7,550 bases of DNA from Chitinophagaceae bacterium (GCA_025362915.1 JANYEU010000089.1:1-7550); one strand, 5' to 3'; positions 1 to 7,145 are shown, numbered from the stretch's first letter. The notes: generated by a model from the letters alone, not told the origin. Translations and numbers: made by a program.

Positions 1-3000
1 CGTGGGGAAGGGATGAAAACTTTTCAATCAACTCGACTACAGCTAAACGTATATCTATTCAAAACTGTATCATTTCGCAAGGATTACTCACGCACTCTGC
101 TGGCGGATTGATACAAAATGATGGTGGTATTACGCTATACAGAAACTTATATGCAGATAACGGAACTAGAAACAATAAGGTAAAAGGTGTTAACCAATAT
201 GTAAACAACATAGTATATAATTGGAAAGATGGGGCTTATATCATGGGGGGCGATTCGCAAGGGGAGTCTTTTGTAAATGTTACAGATAACTGTTTTATAA
301 TGGGTCCACTTCATTGTGTATCTCCATTTACAAGGGCCAACTCTTTGTTTCACGTATATGCTTCGGACAACATCAGTGATTCTGATAGAAACGGTATGCT
401 AAACACTTACCCGATTCAACAGAGTGAATATGTTGGCGGTCCCGATTTTCAGACAAAACCTTATGCTTATCCCTTATTACCTACCCTTCCTGCCACCACT
501 TTGGTAGATAGCTTGTTGCCTGCCGTTGGAGCCTCTCTTCCTTACAGGGATTTAGTAGATTATTATGTGATTAATGAAGTAAAATCTTTAGGGATAAAAG
601 GTGAGTTTATTGCCAGTGAAGACAGGCTTCCTTTTGGTATCCCTACCAGTTGGAAATTATGGGGCGGCAATAAAAGGGTAGATACTGATAATGACGGTAT
701 GCCAGATGATTGGGAAACTGCCAATGGTACAGACCCCAATGTAGATGATGCCATGGTGATAAGTGCAAATGGTTATGCCAATATTGAAAACTATATTAAT
801 GGTATCAACACCAACAGTGCACAAAGTTATTTGCGGGCACCTTTAAACTTAAAGGCTGACTCGGCTACACAGAACAGCATTTCTATGTCGTGGTTTGATT
901 ACACACAAAAAGAATTGGGCTATATGGTTGAGAAAAAGATCAATGGCAGTTTTGTTCAAATTGCAATTACTGGAATTGATACTAACTTTTATACCGTAAC
1001 TGGCTTAAAACCTGAAGAAGTGGATACGTTTAGGGTAAGGGCGTTTAACGCTAAAGATACTTCTGCATATACCAATGTATTGGTTGCCAAATCCAAGCCT
1101 ATTGAAGTACCGGTCTTAGATGTAACCACTTTTGTTCCCGACCTAATCTGGAGTGGCAATGTAAGTAAGGACTGGGATTCAACCACGCTAAACTGGCTGA
1201 AAGATACTACGGCGGCAATGTTTATAGATAGTAGCAAACTCTTATTTGGTGAAGCTGGTTCTGCAGGGCAAACAATTAACATAACCGCCCAAATGGGACC
1301 AAAAGATATTGTGGTAAATAGTTTGGGTAATTATTCCTTTATAGGTGCCGGTATTATTGCGGGTAATGGTTCAGTAAATAAAGTGGGTAGTGGCACACTT
1401 TCGTTGCTTACTGATAATAAGTTTAAGGGGGCTACAGTTTTACATGAAGGTACATTGATAATAGACAGTCTTGCCAATGGGTTAAAAGCAAGTTCCATTG
1501 GCGCATCAGCAAATTATGCTTTCAATTGGGTTTTAAAAGGAGGAAAAATGTCGTACATAGGTGCAAACACCAGTACAGACAGAAGTATGTCACTTGATGC
1601 TACCAGCGAATTCAATATTACTAAGTCTACTGTAACGATGACTGGAGTAATATCCGGTTTGGGAGGGCTCATTAAGTCTGGCGCAGGAAGGTTGGTACTA
1701 AAAAATACGAATCCATATTTGGGCGAAACGACAATAACTGGTGGAATTTTAGAAATAACGCCTGTAAGCAGTGCCACATTAGCAGGAGGCATAATAGATA
1801 ATTGTGTGGCCATTGGCACATCGAATGTGTTAAGACTACATGGAGGAACTTTTAGAACATCAGGAGGAAGCAGTACTATTTACGAAAATTATCCCATACA
1901 TATTTATGTAGATGATAGTACGGTAAATGGTTTAGAACCTTACAGAAATGCTAATTTGAGCTGTACTGTTAGTGGCAATGGAACACTTAATTATGCAATC
2001 CCCTATGTACGTGAATTAATTCAGGGCGATTGGTCCGACTTTACAGGTACATTAGTAGCAAATGGTGTTACTGCTGGTAATATACTGATGATAGACAATA
2101 GTATAGGATTCCCTAACAATAGGGTTGTTACCGCAGGGGGTACAAAAATTGCAGACTATCAAAATAATGAGACAATCTATTTTGGTGGACTTTCTGGTCC
2201 AGCAGGAACAATGCTTTCTACAGGGGGCACTAAAACAGCTTCTTTTGGAAGTGGACATACTACTTACTCCATAGGAGCATTAGGAACTGATGAGACTTTT
2301 AACGGCGTTATAAACGATCAATTATATGGAAACAATACTGATGCAAACGGCACTACCACCATTATTAAAGAAGGTACAGGCTTATGGAGGCTAAGTGGTA
2401 AAAATACTTACAAGGGTACCACAACTATCGAAGGTGGGGCATTGATCATCAATGGTAGCCATACTGGAACTGGTGCAATAACTGTTTCACAAGGTATTCT
2501 TGCAGGAAAAGGCAATGTTGCTGGAGACGTAGAAGTGCAATCTGGCGGAACATTGCAACCGGGAGATAGCTCCATAAGTAATTTTATATTGAAAGGTAAA
2601 CTAACCTTGGATTCAGCAAGTATCTTGGATATTGATATTAATAAGGCAAAATCTATATGGGATAAAGTTACTGTAACTGGTGCTGTTGCATTGGGCGGAA
2701 CACTAAAAATTAATAGTACAGATAGTTTTGCCTTTGGTGATATATTCAAGATAATTGTTATGACAACCAGTCCTGCTACTGGCAACTTCTCCAACTTTAT
2801 ACCTGCAACACCTGGTAATGGATTGGCATGGGCTTTTTCTGCCGCAACAGGAGTGTTGAGTGTTGTTTATACGCTACCGGTAAAGATTATTTCTTTTAGT
2901 GGTGCTTATGATAACAAGCAGACAACGTTGAAGTGGACTACGTCAGGCGAAATTAATTTGGCTTCATTCACTATAGAAAGAAGTACTGATGGAAGAAACT

Positions 3001-3410
3001 TTACAAGCATTGGAAGTGTAAATGCCAATAGAAGTGCCACTGCCAATAATTACAGTTTTATTGATGCGAATGTATCTGGTGCGTCTATCGTATATTATCG
3101 GTTAAAGTCTATTAATACTATTGGTTCTTATGAGTATAGTAACACAGTGGCAATAGCGAGGAATATAAAAAGTTTGTTTAGTGTGTATCCAAACCCGGTT
3201 ACTTCTACTGTAATTATTTCTCACGGAAAAGCAGGGGGAAATGCAATTTGTAAACTATATTCTTCTGATGGAAAGCAATTGTTGGAACAAAAGATAAACG
3301 AGAATGCAACACAAACCTCGGTTAATGTATCTAGGTTGGCAAAAGGAAGTTATCAATTGACAGTGATTAATGGAACGGAAAAATCAAGTACAGTTATCAT
3401 TAAACAATAA
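1..3410 (+). CDS. Secreted pectate lyase (PL1-like) with autotransporter-type beta repeats and T9SS sorting domain, 5' end missing
   Basis: The frame is open from the first full codon (3) to the TAA at 3408-3410, giving 1135 visible residues; the true start and signal peptide lie outside the window. Visible residues 1 to ~150 have the PL1 pectate lyase style: RDENFSIN, IQNCIISQGL, then TRNNK with the likely catalytic Arg, and VNNIVYNW. PL1 enzymes cleave homogalacturonan by Ca-dependent beta-elimination. Next come a Ca-binding/TSP3-like segment (DTDNDGMPDDWE, nt 675-800) that often ends Bacteroidota pectate lyases and an Fn3-like domain (837-1091). A long beta-helical region with at least three PATR-type repeats follows (GSGTLSL near 1368-1469, GAGRLVL near 1662-1757, GTGLWRLSGKNTY near 2358-2459). 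An Fn3-like module precedes the sorting domain (2880-3155). The C-terminus (3174-3407) is a type A T9SS sorting domain with YPNP, LYSSDGKQLL and GSYQLTV. The protein is therefore exported by type IX secretion, probably to the surface. Lyase subfamily and substrate are inferred. Confidence 0.85.
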   Translation, partial: WGRDENFSINSTTAKRISIQNCIISQGLLTHSAGGLIQNDGGITLYRNLYADNGTRNNKVKGVNQYVNNIVYNWKDGAYIMGGDSQGESFVNVTDNCFIMGPLHCVSPFTRANSLFHVYASDNISDSDRNGMLNTYPIQQSEYVGGPDFQTKPYAYPLLPTLPATTLVDSLLPAVGASLPYRDLVDYYVINEVKSLGIKGEFIASEDRLPFGIPTSWKLWGGNKRVDTDNDGMPDDWETANGTDPNVDDAMVISANGYANIENYINGINTNSAQSYLRAPLNLKADSATQNSISMSWFDYTQKELGYMVEKKINGSFVQIAITGIDTNFYTVTGLKPEEVDTFRVRAFNAKDTSAYTNVLVAKSKPIEVPVLDVTTFVPDLIWSGNVSKDWDSTTLNWLKDTTAAMFIDSSKLLFGEAGSAGQTINITAQMGPKDIVVNSLGNYSFIGAGIIAGNGSVNKVGSGTLSLLTDNKFKGATVLHEGTLIIDSLANGLKASSIGASANYAFNWVLKGGKMSYIGANTSTDRSMSLDATSEFNITKSTVTMTGVISGLGGLIKSGAGRLVLKNTNPYLGETTITGGILEITPVSSATLAGGIIDNCVAIGTSNVLRLHGGTFRTSGGSSTIYENYPIHIYVDDSTVNGLEPYRNANLSCTVSGNGTLNYAIPYVRELIQGDWSDFTGTLVANGVTAGNILMIDNSIGFPNNRVVTAGGTKIADYQNNETIYFGGLSGPAGTMLSTGGTKTASFGSGHTTYSIGALGTDETFNGVINDQLYGNNTDANGTTTIIKEGTGLWRLSGKNTYKGTTTIEGGALIINGSHTGTGAITVSQGILAGKGNVAGDVEVQSGGTLQPGDSSISNFILKGKLTLDSASILDIDINKAKSIWDKVTVTGAVALGGTLKINSTDSFAFGDIFKIIVMTTSPATGNFSNFIPATPGNGLAWAFSAATGVLSVVYTLPVKIISFSGAYDNKQTTLKWTTSGEINLASFTIERSTDGRNFTSIGSVNANRSATANNYSFIDANVSGASIVYYRLKSINTIGSYEYSNTVAIARNIKSLFSVYPNPVTSTVIISHGKAGGNAICKLYSSDGKQLLEQKINENATQTSVNVSRLAKGSYQLTVINGTEKSSTVIIKQ

Positions 3411-3458
3411 TTCTTATTCATCTTTAAAGAGATGAAGTCAAAACATAGTTGGTTAAGA

Positions 3459-3495
3459 AAGGCTTCGCTTTAAGCGAAGCCTTCCTTGGTTTTTA
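3459..3495 (+). terminator. Intrinsic terminator after the pectate lyase gene
   Basis: AAGGCTTCGC at 3459-3468 pairs perfectly with GCGAAGCCTT at 3474-3483 around a TTTAA loop. A T-rich tract follows, including five T at 3490-3494. It lies 48 bp after the lyase stop and 31 bp before the GH28 start, so it separates the two pectin genes. A weaker hairpin directly after the stop (TTCATCT 3417-3423 with AGATGAA 3430-3436) has no T tract and may only protect the 3' end. Confidence 0.8.
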
Positions 3496-3514
3496 TACCT
3501 TATAATATTCATCA

Positions 3515-4726
3515 ATGAAAAATCTCTTTTTATATTCAGCAATATTGATTGGTTGTTGTCTTTGCAAAAGCAATGTTATGGCTAATGATTCTACCTTGAC
3601 AATCCTTGCTGGCGATACAACATTACAAACAGCCTATATTCAAGGGGCAATAAATTATTGTAACTTAACAGGTGGAGGAACGGTTAGGCTTACTGCCGGT
3701 ACATATAGGACTGCGCCCCTCACTATGAAAAGCAATATAACACTGCGTATTGATAGTGCCGCAACATTGTTGGGAAGCCCAAATATGGCAGACTGGACAG
3801 TTGGTAGTTCTTTAAAAAACCTGATTAGCAATTCTGGTACCATTACTAATGTCAGGCTCACTGGTGGTGGCATCATTGATGGGAATGGTAGACCTTGGTG
3901 GATTGCTTTTGCAGCTGATAATACCATTGCAAGACCTAGATTGATTTATTTATCCAATGTAACAAACCTAACCATTGATAGCTTGGCCATTCAAAATGCA
4001 CCAACCTTTCATATTGTTCCCAATAATTGCAAAAATGTGGTGATTGACCATGTCACTATTAATACATTGGATGTATTGGCTAAAAATACGGATGGTATCG
4101 ACCCTTCCCAGTGTTCCAATGTGCTGATTACAAATTGTAGCATCAGTGATGGCGACGATAATATTGCCATTAAATCCAGTGGGGCTCCTGCTATAGGAGG
4201 TTGTCAGGATATTACTGTGGCTAATTGTTTTTTCGGTATTGGTCATGGGTTGTCCATAGGCAGCGGTACCAGTAGTGGATATACCAATTTACGGGTTACA
4301 GGTTGCAACTTCGTTGGAACCACAAGCGGCATCCGTATAAAATCCGGCAGGGGAATAGGAGGCTTGGTTTACAACGTATATTATTCCAACATCACCATGA
4401 AGAATGTAACCAACCCCATATATTCCACCTTTGATTATCCGATTCCTGCGGGAACCGATACCCTTACCAAAATCCCTGTCCTCAACAACTTTTTCATTAA
4501 TAACCTTACGGCAACAGGTTCAGGAAATGCAGGAATTATCAATGGATTGGCAAATAGTATTTTGCAGAATATTGTGTTTACCAATGTAAATATTACTGCC
4601 AAAAAAGGAATGACAATGAGTTACGCCAATAGGGTAACTTTCAAGAACGTAATCATCAATAGGGTTGCTGCCAAGAATGGGAAGAATGTAATTGCAACCA
4701 ATGTGACTGGGACTAATGGGTTTTAA
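3515..4726 (+). CDS. Glycoside hydrolase family 28 polygalacturonase
   Basis: A 403-residue protein with the full GH28 motif set: NTDGID at 191-196 (D193), SDGDDNIAIKS around 211-221 (D214, D215), GHG at 243-245 (H244) and RIK at 274-276. These are the residues that in the family hydrolyse alpha-1,4-galacturonosyl bonds of pectin by inversion. The rest is a right-handed parallel beta-helix with repeated N-I-T/V-I turns. Length is normal for a bacterial single-domain GH28. The N-terminus (MKNLFLYSAILIGCC) is a signal sequence. LIGC at 11-14 fits a lipobox, so it could be a lipoprotein; the alternative is signal peptidase I cleavage after VMA (21-23). It has no T9SS sorting domain, unlike its neighbour. 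ATG 3515 is chosen because it gives this signal peptide; no Shine-Dalgarno is visible, as is usual in Bacteroidota. It is co-directional with the lyase and likely acts on its products. Endo or exo action cannot be told. Confidence 0.92.
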   Translation: MKNLFLYSAILIGCCLCKSNVMANDSTLTILAGDTTLQTAYIQGAINYCNLTGGGTVRLTAGTYRTAPLTMKSNITLRIDSAATLLGSPNMADWTVGSSLKNLISNSGTITNVRLTGGGIIDGNGRPWWIAFAADNTIARPRLIYLSNVTNLTIDSLAIQNAPTFHIVPNNCKNVVIDHVTINTLDVLAKNTDGIDPSQCSNVLITNCSISDGDDNIAIKSSGAPAIGGCQDITVANCFFGIGHGLSIGSGTSSGYTNLRVTGCNFVGTTSGIRIKSGRGIGGLVYNVYYSNITMKNVTNPIYSTFDYPIPAGTDTLTKIPVLNNFFINNLTATGSGNAGIINGLANSILQNIVFTNVNITAKKGMTMSYANRVTFKNVIINRVAAKNGKNVIATNVTGTNGF

Positions 4727-4734
4727 CTCTAAAA

Positions 4735-6051
4735 TCAATCCAATAGTATTACCCGCATTGGATAGCGTGCGGCGTATGTCTTTATCATACTGCGGATAGT
4801 TTCATTTTCTGGATAAGGCAATAGCAAAGATTTTAGCAGTTGTAGCTGGCCAACAAACTGTTCGTCTCCTATTTTGCCCATGCCATAAAAGTGCCCATCT
4901 TCTATTAGTATATAATTATTGCCTGTTTCTTTTATCAGGTAGGTCTTCTTTTCTTCTTTCGCTGATTTTAATATTCGATCTATCACCGAATTGTGTTCGG
5001 CTACTGGTGGTAAACCATCCATGTTTTTATTGCTTTTATCCAAGAAGCATAACGCTGGGTGAAGGTTATGTTCACGCACCCATTGCCACAGTGTACAATG
5101 GGCTTCTGCCAGCAAACTAAACGACAGCAAGGGTTGCAGCAACTTCTTTTTCTTGTCAATTCCCAAGCGCTGATAGCCCATCGCATCTTCAAACATGAAA
5201 ATACCATACTGGTGTTCATAATGTTTTTGGCTTTTGTTAAACGCTGGCCATAAGCGTTTTATCTCTATGCTTTCCAATACCGAAGCTATCAGTTCGCTAT
5301 CGCAAACGGTATGGGTTATCTGGTGTATTTCTCGCAGGAAGTCCTGCTTTTGCTTGCTCGGTTTGTTGTTCGAAAAATGGGAGACAACCCTTTTCTTTAT
5401 GTTCTTTGCCTTACCCACATAAACCACTTTACCAATCTTGTTTTTAAAATAATAGATGCCAGGCACTGTAGGTAGGCTCTCTACTTCTTCTATGTTTACG
5501 TGTGGTGGAAGATAGCGGTTGGCATTTTTCTTAATCATTTTCTGCAACTCGCCAGTGGTGTCGTGCTTTACCAATAAGCCAAATAATTCAGCCGTTGCCA
5601 AGGCATCACCAGTGGCACGGTGACGGTCTGTTATGGTTATGTTTAGTTCCCTACACACCGTACCCAATCCATATTTAGGCAGGTTAGGGAATATCTTCTT
5701 TGCCAAACGGATGGTACATAGCTTATGGGTAGTCAACTCGAAGCCAGCCTGCGCCAATTCGTGCTTCACAAAACTATAATCGAAGTTTACGTTGTGGGCA
5801 ATGAACACCCTGTCTTTCAGTAGGTTAAAAATGTTTTCTGCCAGTTGTTCAAACCTAGGGGCAGTTGCCACCATGGCATTGGTGATACCGGTAAGAACCT
5901 GCACATATTTTTGGATAGGCATACAAGGGTTCACCAGCGTAGAAAATTTGCCTTCCACCTCGTGCCCATTGTGCAGCACAATGGCAATTTCTGTAATGTT
6001 ATTGGCACCCGCATGTCCCCCTGTTGTTTCTATATCTACTATTGCAAACAT
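4735..6051 (-). CDS. DEDDh exonuclease fused to a GIY-YIG endonuclease domain
   Basis: A 438-residue protein. Residues 1-165 are a DnaQ/pol III epsilon-like 3'-5' exonuclease with all DEDDh residues: DIETTG (D6, E8), HNVNFD (H86, D91) and HRATGDA (H144, D149). Residues 193-275 are a GIY-YIG domain like the UvrC N-terminus: PGIYYF (198-200), YVGKAKNIKKRV (Y211, R221) and LESIEIKRLWPAFN, with E260 at the metal-binding Glu position. UvrC uses this domain for the 3' incision in nucleotide excision repair. The C-terminal ~160 residues are not the UvrC RNase H-like or HhH parts, and I do not recognise them. The start MFAIVDIETTG leaves no room before exonuclease motif I, so ATG 6051 is secure. The gene stands alone and converges on the GH28 gene with 8 bp between stops. 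A role in DNA repair or processing is inferred from the domains; the actual substrate is unknown. Confidence 0.9.
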   Translation of the reverse strand: MFAIVDIETTGGHAGANNITEIAIVLHNGHEVEGKFSTLVNPCMPIQKYVQVLTGITNAMVATAPRFEQLAENIFNLLKDRVFIAHNVNFDYSFVKHELAQAGFELTTHKLCTIRLAKKIFPNLPKYGLGTVCRELNITITDRHRATGDALATAELFGLLVKHDTTGELQKMIKKNANRYLPPHVNIEEVESLPTVPGIYYFKNKIGKVVYVGKAKNIKKRVVSHFSNNKPSKQKQDFLREIHQITHTVCDSELIASVLESIEIKRLWPAFNKSQKHYEHQYGIFMFEDAMGYQRLGIDKKKKLLQPLLSFSLLAEAHCTLWQWVREHNLHPALCFLDKSNKNMDGLPPVAEHNSVIDRILKSAKEEKKTYLIKETGNNYILIEDGHFYGMGKIGDEQFVGQLQLLKSLLLPYPENETIRSMIKTYAARYPMRVILLD

Positions 6052-6087
6052 GGTGTAATCAATTAAAGAAACTCAATTAACTAATAA

Positions 6088-6095
6088 CAAAATTA
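6088..6095 (-). promoter_or_regulatory. Candidate -7 promoter element of the exonuclease gene
   Basis: Read on the minus strand this is TAATTTTG, an exact fit to the Bacteroidota -7 consensus TAnnTTTG, placed 36 bp before the ATG at 6051. That implies a leader of about 30 nt. No clear -33 TTTG partner is seen, so the call rests on one short element in AT-rich DNA. Confidence 0.35.
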
Positions 6096-6206
6096 TAGCA
6101 GAAAGTTTTAAAAAGGGGATGTGACTGCTCTAGTTTATAGATTGTACCTAATTATTTGGAAAGACCGCACTAGGTGGAAAGAATCGTTCATGATTTATAC
6201 TTTAAC

Positions 6207-6305
6207 GGGATTACAAATTCCTATCATTTGCTAGTTCGCCATGCGCTTCGCTTAACATGGACCGAAGATTCTGACTAGCTGATGTATCTGGGTTACAAAG
6301 GCAGA
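6207..6305. repeat. Intergenic palindrome cluster A (TTACAAA-centred)
   Basis: This fills most of the 264-bp gap between the exonuclease and toxin genes, where I see no ORF. It has GGGATTACAAATTCC at 6207-6221 (6-bp stem with one G-U). A nested fold follows: GCTAGT 6230-6235 with ACTAGC 6274-6279, TCG 6236-6238 with CGA 6263-6265, and CCATG 6239-6243 with CATGG 6256-6260. A third, degenerate palindrome TCTGGGTTACAAAGGCAGA lies at 6287-6305. The first and last share the centre TTACAAA with a perfect hairpin at 6830-6844. The style resembles REP-like intergenic repeats; copy number elsewhere is unknown. Confidence 0.5.
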
Positions 6306-6315
6306 AGTAGCTAGA

Positions 6316-6582
6316 CTATGGAAAATATCTGTAAATGTCTTTTCTTGCTAAAATTCTAACGAGTTCTATTGTTTCATTCTCATAATAGAAACCAATCCTA
6401 TATTGCCCTAAACGGATACGGGAAGCGTTGGTAAAACCTTTTAGTTTCTTGCAGTTCATTAATTCGGAGAGTTGAACTATGGAGGCTATGAGATTAATTG
6501 TTTCGGCAAGTTGATGTTGACTAATTGAGGAAAGTTTGGTTGCATCTTTTATAAATGATTTACGGATTTCATTTAGTGCCAT
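6316..6582 (-). CDS. RelE/ParE-family toxin (type II toxin-antitoxin)
   Basis: An 88-residue protein of typical RelE/ParE length. After an N-terminal helix (KSFIKDATKLSSIS, ~8-21), a second helix leads into the family core: CKKLKGF (44-50), then RIRLGQYRIGFYYENETIELVRILARKDIYRYFP. The basic RIRxGxYRIGF strand and the C-terminal RKDIYRYFP are the hallmarks of this subgroup of plasmid-stabilisation/mRNA-interferase-like toxins. Members usually cleave ribosome-bound mRNA (RelE) or inhibit gyrase (ParE); the sequence alone does not decide which. The gene starts 14 nt inside the end of an upstream minus-strand frame that looks like its antitoxin, a normal antitoxin-toxin arrangement. That antitoxin appears N-terminally damaged, whereas the toxin frame itself looks complete. 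It stands between two palindrome clusters. Confidence 0.8.
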   Translation of the reverse strand: MALNEIRKSFIKDATKLSSISQHQLAETINLIASIVQLSELMNCKKLKGFTNASRIRLGQYRIGFYYENETIELVRILARKDIYRYFP

Positions 6583-6727
6583 TAAGGGTAGCTAAAAATG
6601 CTCCTTTCTCTTTTTCATTTGCGAGAGGCGTTTTACGTCCTTTCTGCATGGCAGTGTATAGGGCAGCATCCTCTTCTTCTTCCGAATGGAAGCTTATTTG
6701 AAGGCTTTGCAACCAATGTTTTGTAAA
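6569..6727 (-). pseudogene. Probable antitoxin of the RelE-type toxin, N-terminus missing or frameshifted
   Basis: After an in-frame TGA at 6728-6730 the frame runs 52 codons to the TGA at 6569-6571, overlapping the toxin start by 14 nt. The product contains WLQSLQISF, an acidic run SEEEEDAAL, then YTAMQKGRKTPLANEKEKGAFLATL. A short helix, an acidic hinge and a basic or amphipathic tail is what small antitoxins of RelE-type toxins in Bacteroidota look like. They normally have about 20 more N-terminal residues. No ATG is available before the core; the only early start is TTG at 6710-6712 (47 aa). The plausible ATG just upstream (6729-6731) is in another frame and reads MIYKTLVAKPSNK, an antitoxin-like beginning, before leaving the core out of frame. 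A small deletion plus frameshift would explain this. It could instead be a short functional gene using TTG. Family assignment is from pattern only. Confidence 0.45.
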
Positions 6728-6761
6728 TCATATTTTTACATTTAATTGACTAATCTCATTA

Positions 6762-6769
6762 CAAATATA
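6762..6769 (-). promoter_or_regulatory. Candidate -7 promoter element for the toxin-antitoxin unit
   Basis: Minus-strand TATATTTG is an exact TAnnTTTG match, 31 bp before the out-of-frame ATG at 6731 and 35 bp before the start of the antitoxin-like frame. The position is right for transcribing antitoxin then toxin. A good -33 element is not seen at the expected spacing. Confidence 0.35.
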
Positions 6770-6790
6770 TTCTCTAAATCCAAGTTATTT

Positions 6791-6897
6791 AGCGAGTAGG
6801 GATATTCGCTGTGTTTATCTAAGCGTATTCCAGTTACAAACTGGTTCGACTATTAAGCCCAAGTGACCAGCTATCACTGAACACTCGCGCTAGTGGG
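6791..6897. repeat. Intergenic palindrome cluster B
   Basis: Four hairpins lie in series in non-coding DNA between the antitoxin region and the 55-codon ORF. They are AGCGA 6791-6795 with TCGCT 6806-6810, CCAGTTACAAACTGG 6830-6844 (perfect arms), AGTGA 6862-6866 with TCACT 6874-6878, and CACT 6882-6885 with AGTG 6892-6895. On the minus strand, cluster A and cluster B share ordered words: AGCTRGTCA, then CGAACYAG, then TTTGTAA. This suggests two diverged copies of one element in the same orientation. Confidence 0.5.
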
Positions 6898-6900
6898 TAA

Positions 6901-7068
6901 TTAGTCTCCAAGCAATTTTAATTCTGGGTTAGATAATAAAGCTTTATAAGTCTGTTTATAAGCAGTAATTAATTTAATAGGGCTTGTTTGAATATTAGAA
7001 GTAATGGAAAAGGAATAATTTTCGTTACAGTCTATTCGATAACTAACCCTATAAGGGCTTGAAGCCAT
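6901..7068 (-). CDS. Small hypothetical protein, 55 aa
   Basis: ATG at 7066-7068 opens a 55-codon frame ending in TAA at 6901-6903. The product begins MASSPYRVSYRIDCNENY, continues SFSITSNIQTSPIKLITAYKQTYKALL and ends NPELKLLGD. Composition looks protein-like: a beta-prone N-terminal half with one Cys (C14), then an amphipathic helix (about 31-47). It has no signal peptide or membrane segment, and I do not recognise the family. The frame stays open upstream to a TGA at 7126-7128, so an earlier non-ATG start cannot be excluded. The ATG lies within a strong hairpin (7045-7077), which would hide the start in the mRNA. It could also be the 3' remnant of a longer gene broken in this repeat-rich region. 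No clear promoter or RBS is seen. Confidence 0.35.
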   Translation of the reverse strand: MASSPYRVSYRIDCNENYSFSITSNIQTSPIKLITAYKQTYKALLSNPELKLLGD

Positions 7069-7088
7069 TATAGGGTTTTGGTGTTTTA
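7045..7088 (+). terminator. Strong hairpin with + strand T tract (terminator-like), covering the small ORF start
   Basis: AACCCTATAA at 7045-7054 pairs perfectly with TTATAGGGTT at 7068-7077. An inner stem GGCT 7056-7059 with AGCC 7063-7066 closes a TGA loop after one mismatch. On the + strand T-rich DNA follows (7076-7087, two runs of four T), so it could terminate + strand transcripts, although no + strand gene is seen upstream. On the minus strand no T run follows; there the hairpin contains the ATG of the 55-codon ORF. Confidence 0.45.
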
Positions 7089-7145
7089 GTGTTTTGATGA
7101 TAGATGTTGTGAAGAATACCCAACTTCAGCAAGGATACACACACA

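Noticed and set aside
108..110. TTG at 108 as the start of the lyase gene
   Set aside because: The frame is open to the window edge, and the 35 residues before it (RDENFSIN, IQNCIISQGL) are typical pectate lyase sequence, so the true start is upstream.
2408..2794. 128-codon minus-strand ORF, with similar ones at 1514-1819 and 989-1282, inside the lyase gene
   Set aside because: They lie opposite a clearly coding frame. Their Pro/Val/Ser-rich products are the complement of Gly/Thr/Asn-rich repeat codons and match no family.
5792..6066. Plus-strand ORFs opposite the exonuclease gene (also 5059-5253 and 5234-5422)
   Set aside because: They are antisense to well-conserved nuclease motifs, with no family pattern or start signals of their own.
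6633..6731. 32-codon minus-strand frame MIYKTLVAKPSNK ending at 6633
   Set aside because: Only its first dozen residues look antitoxin-like; the rest (GRRRGCC) is the out-of-frame reading of the acidic antitoxin core. It is not listed as a gene and is discussed with the broken antitoxin.
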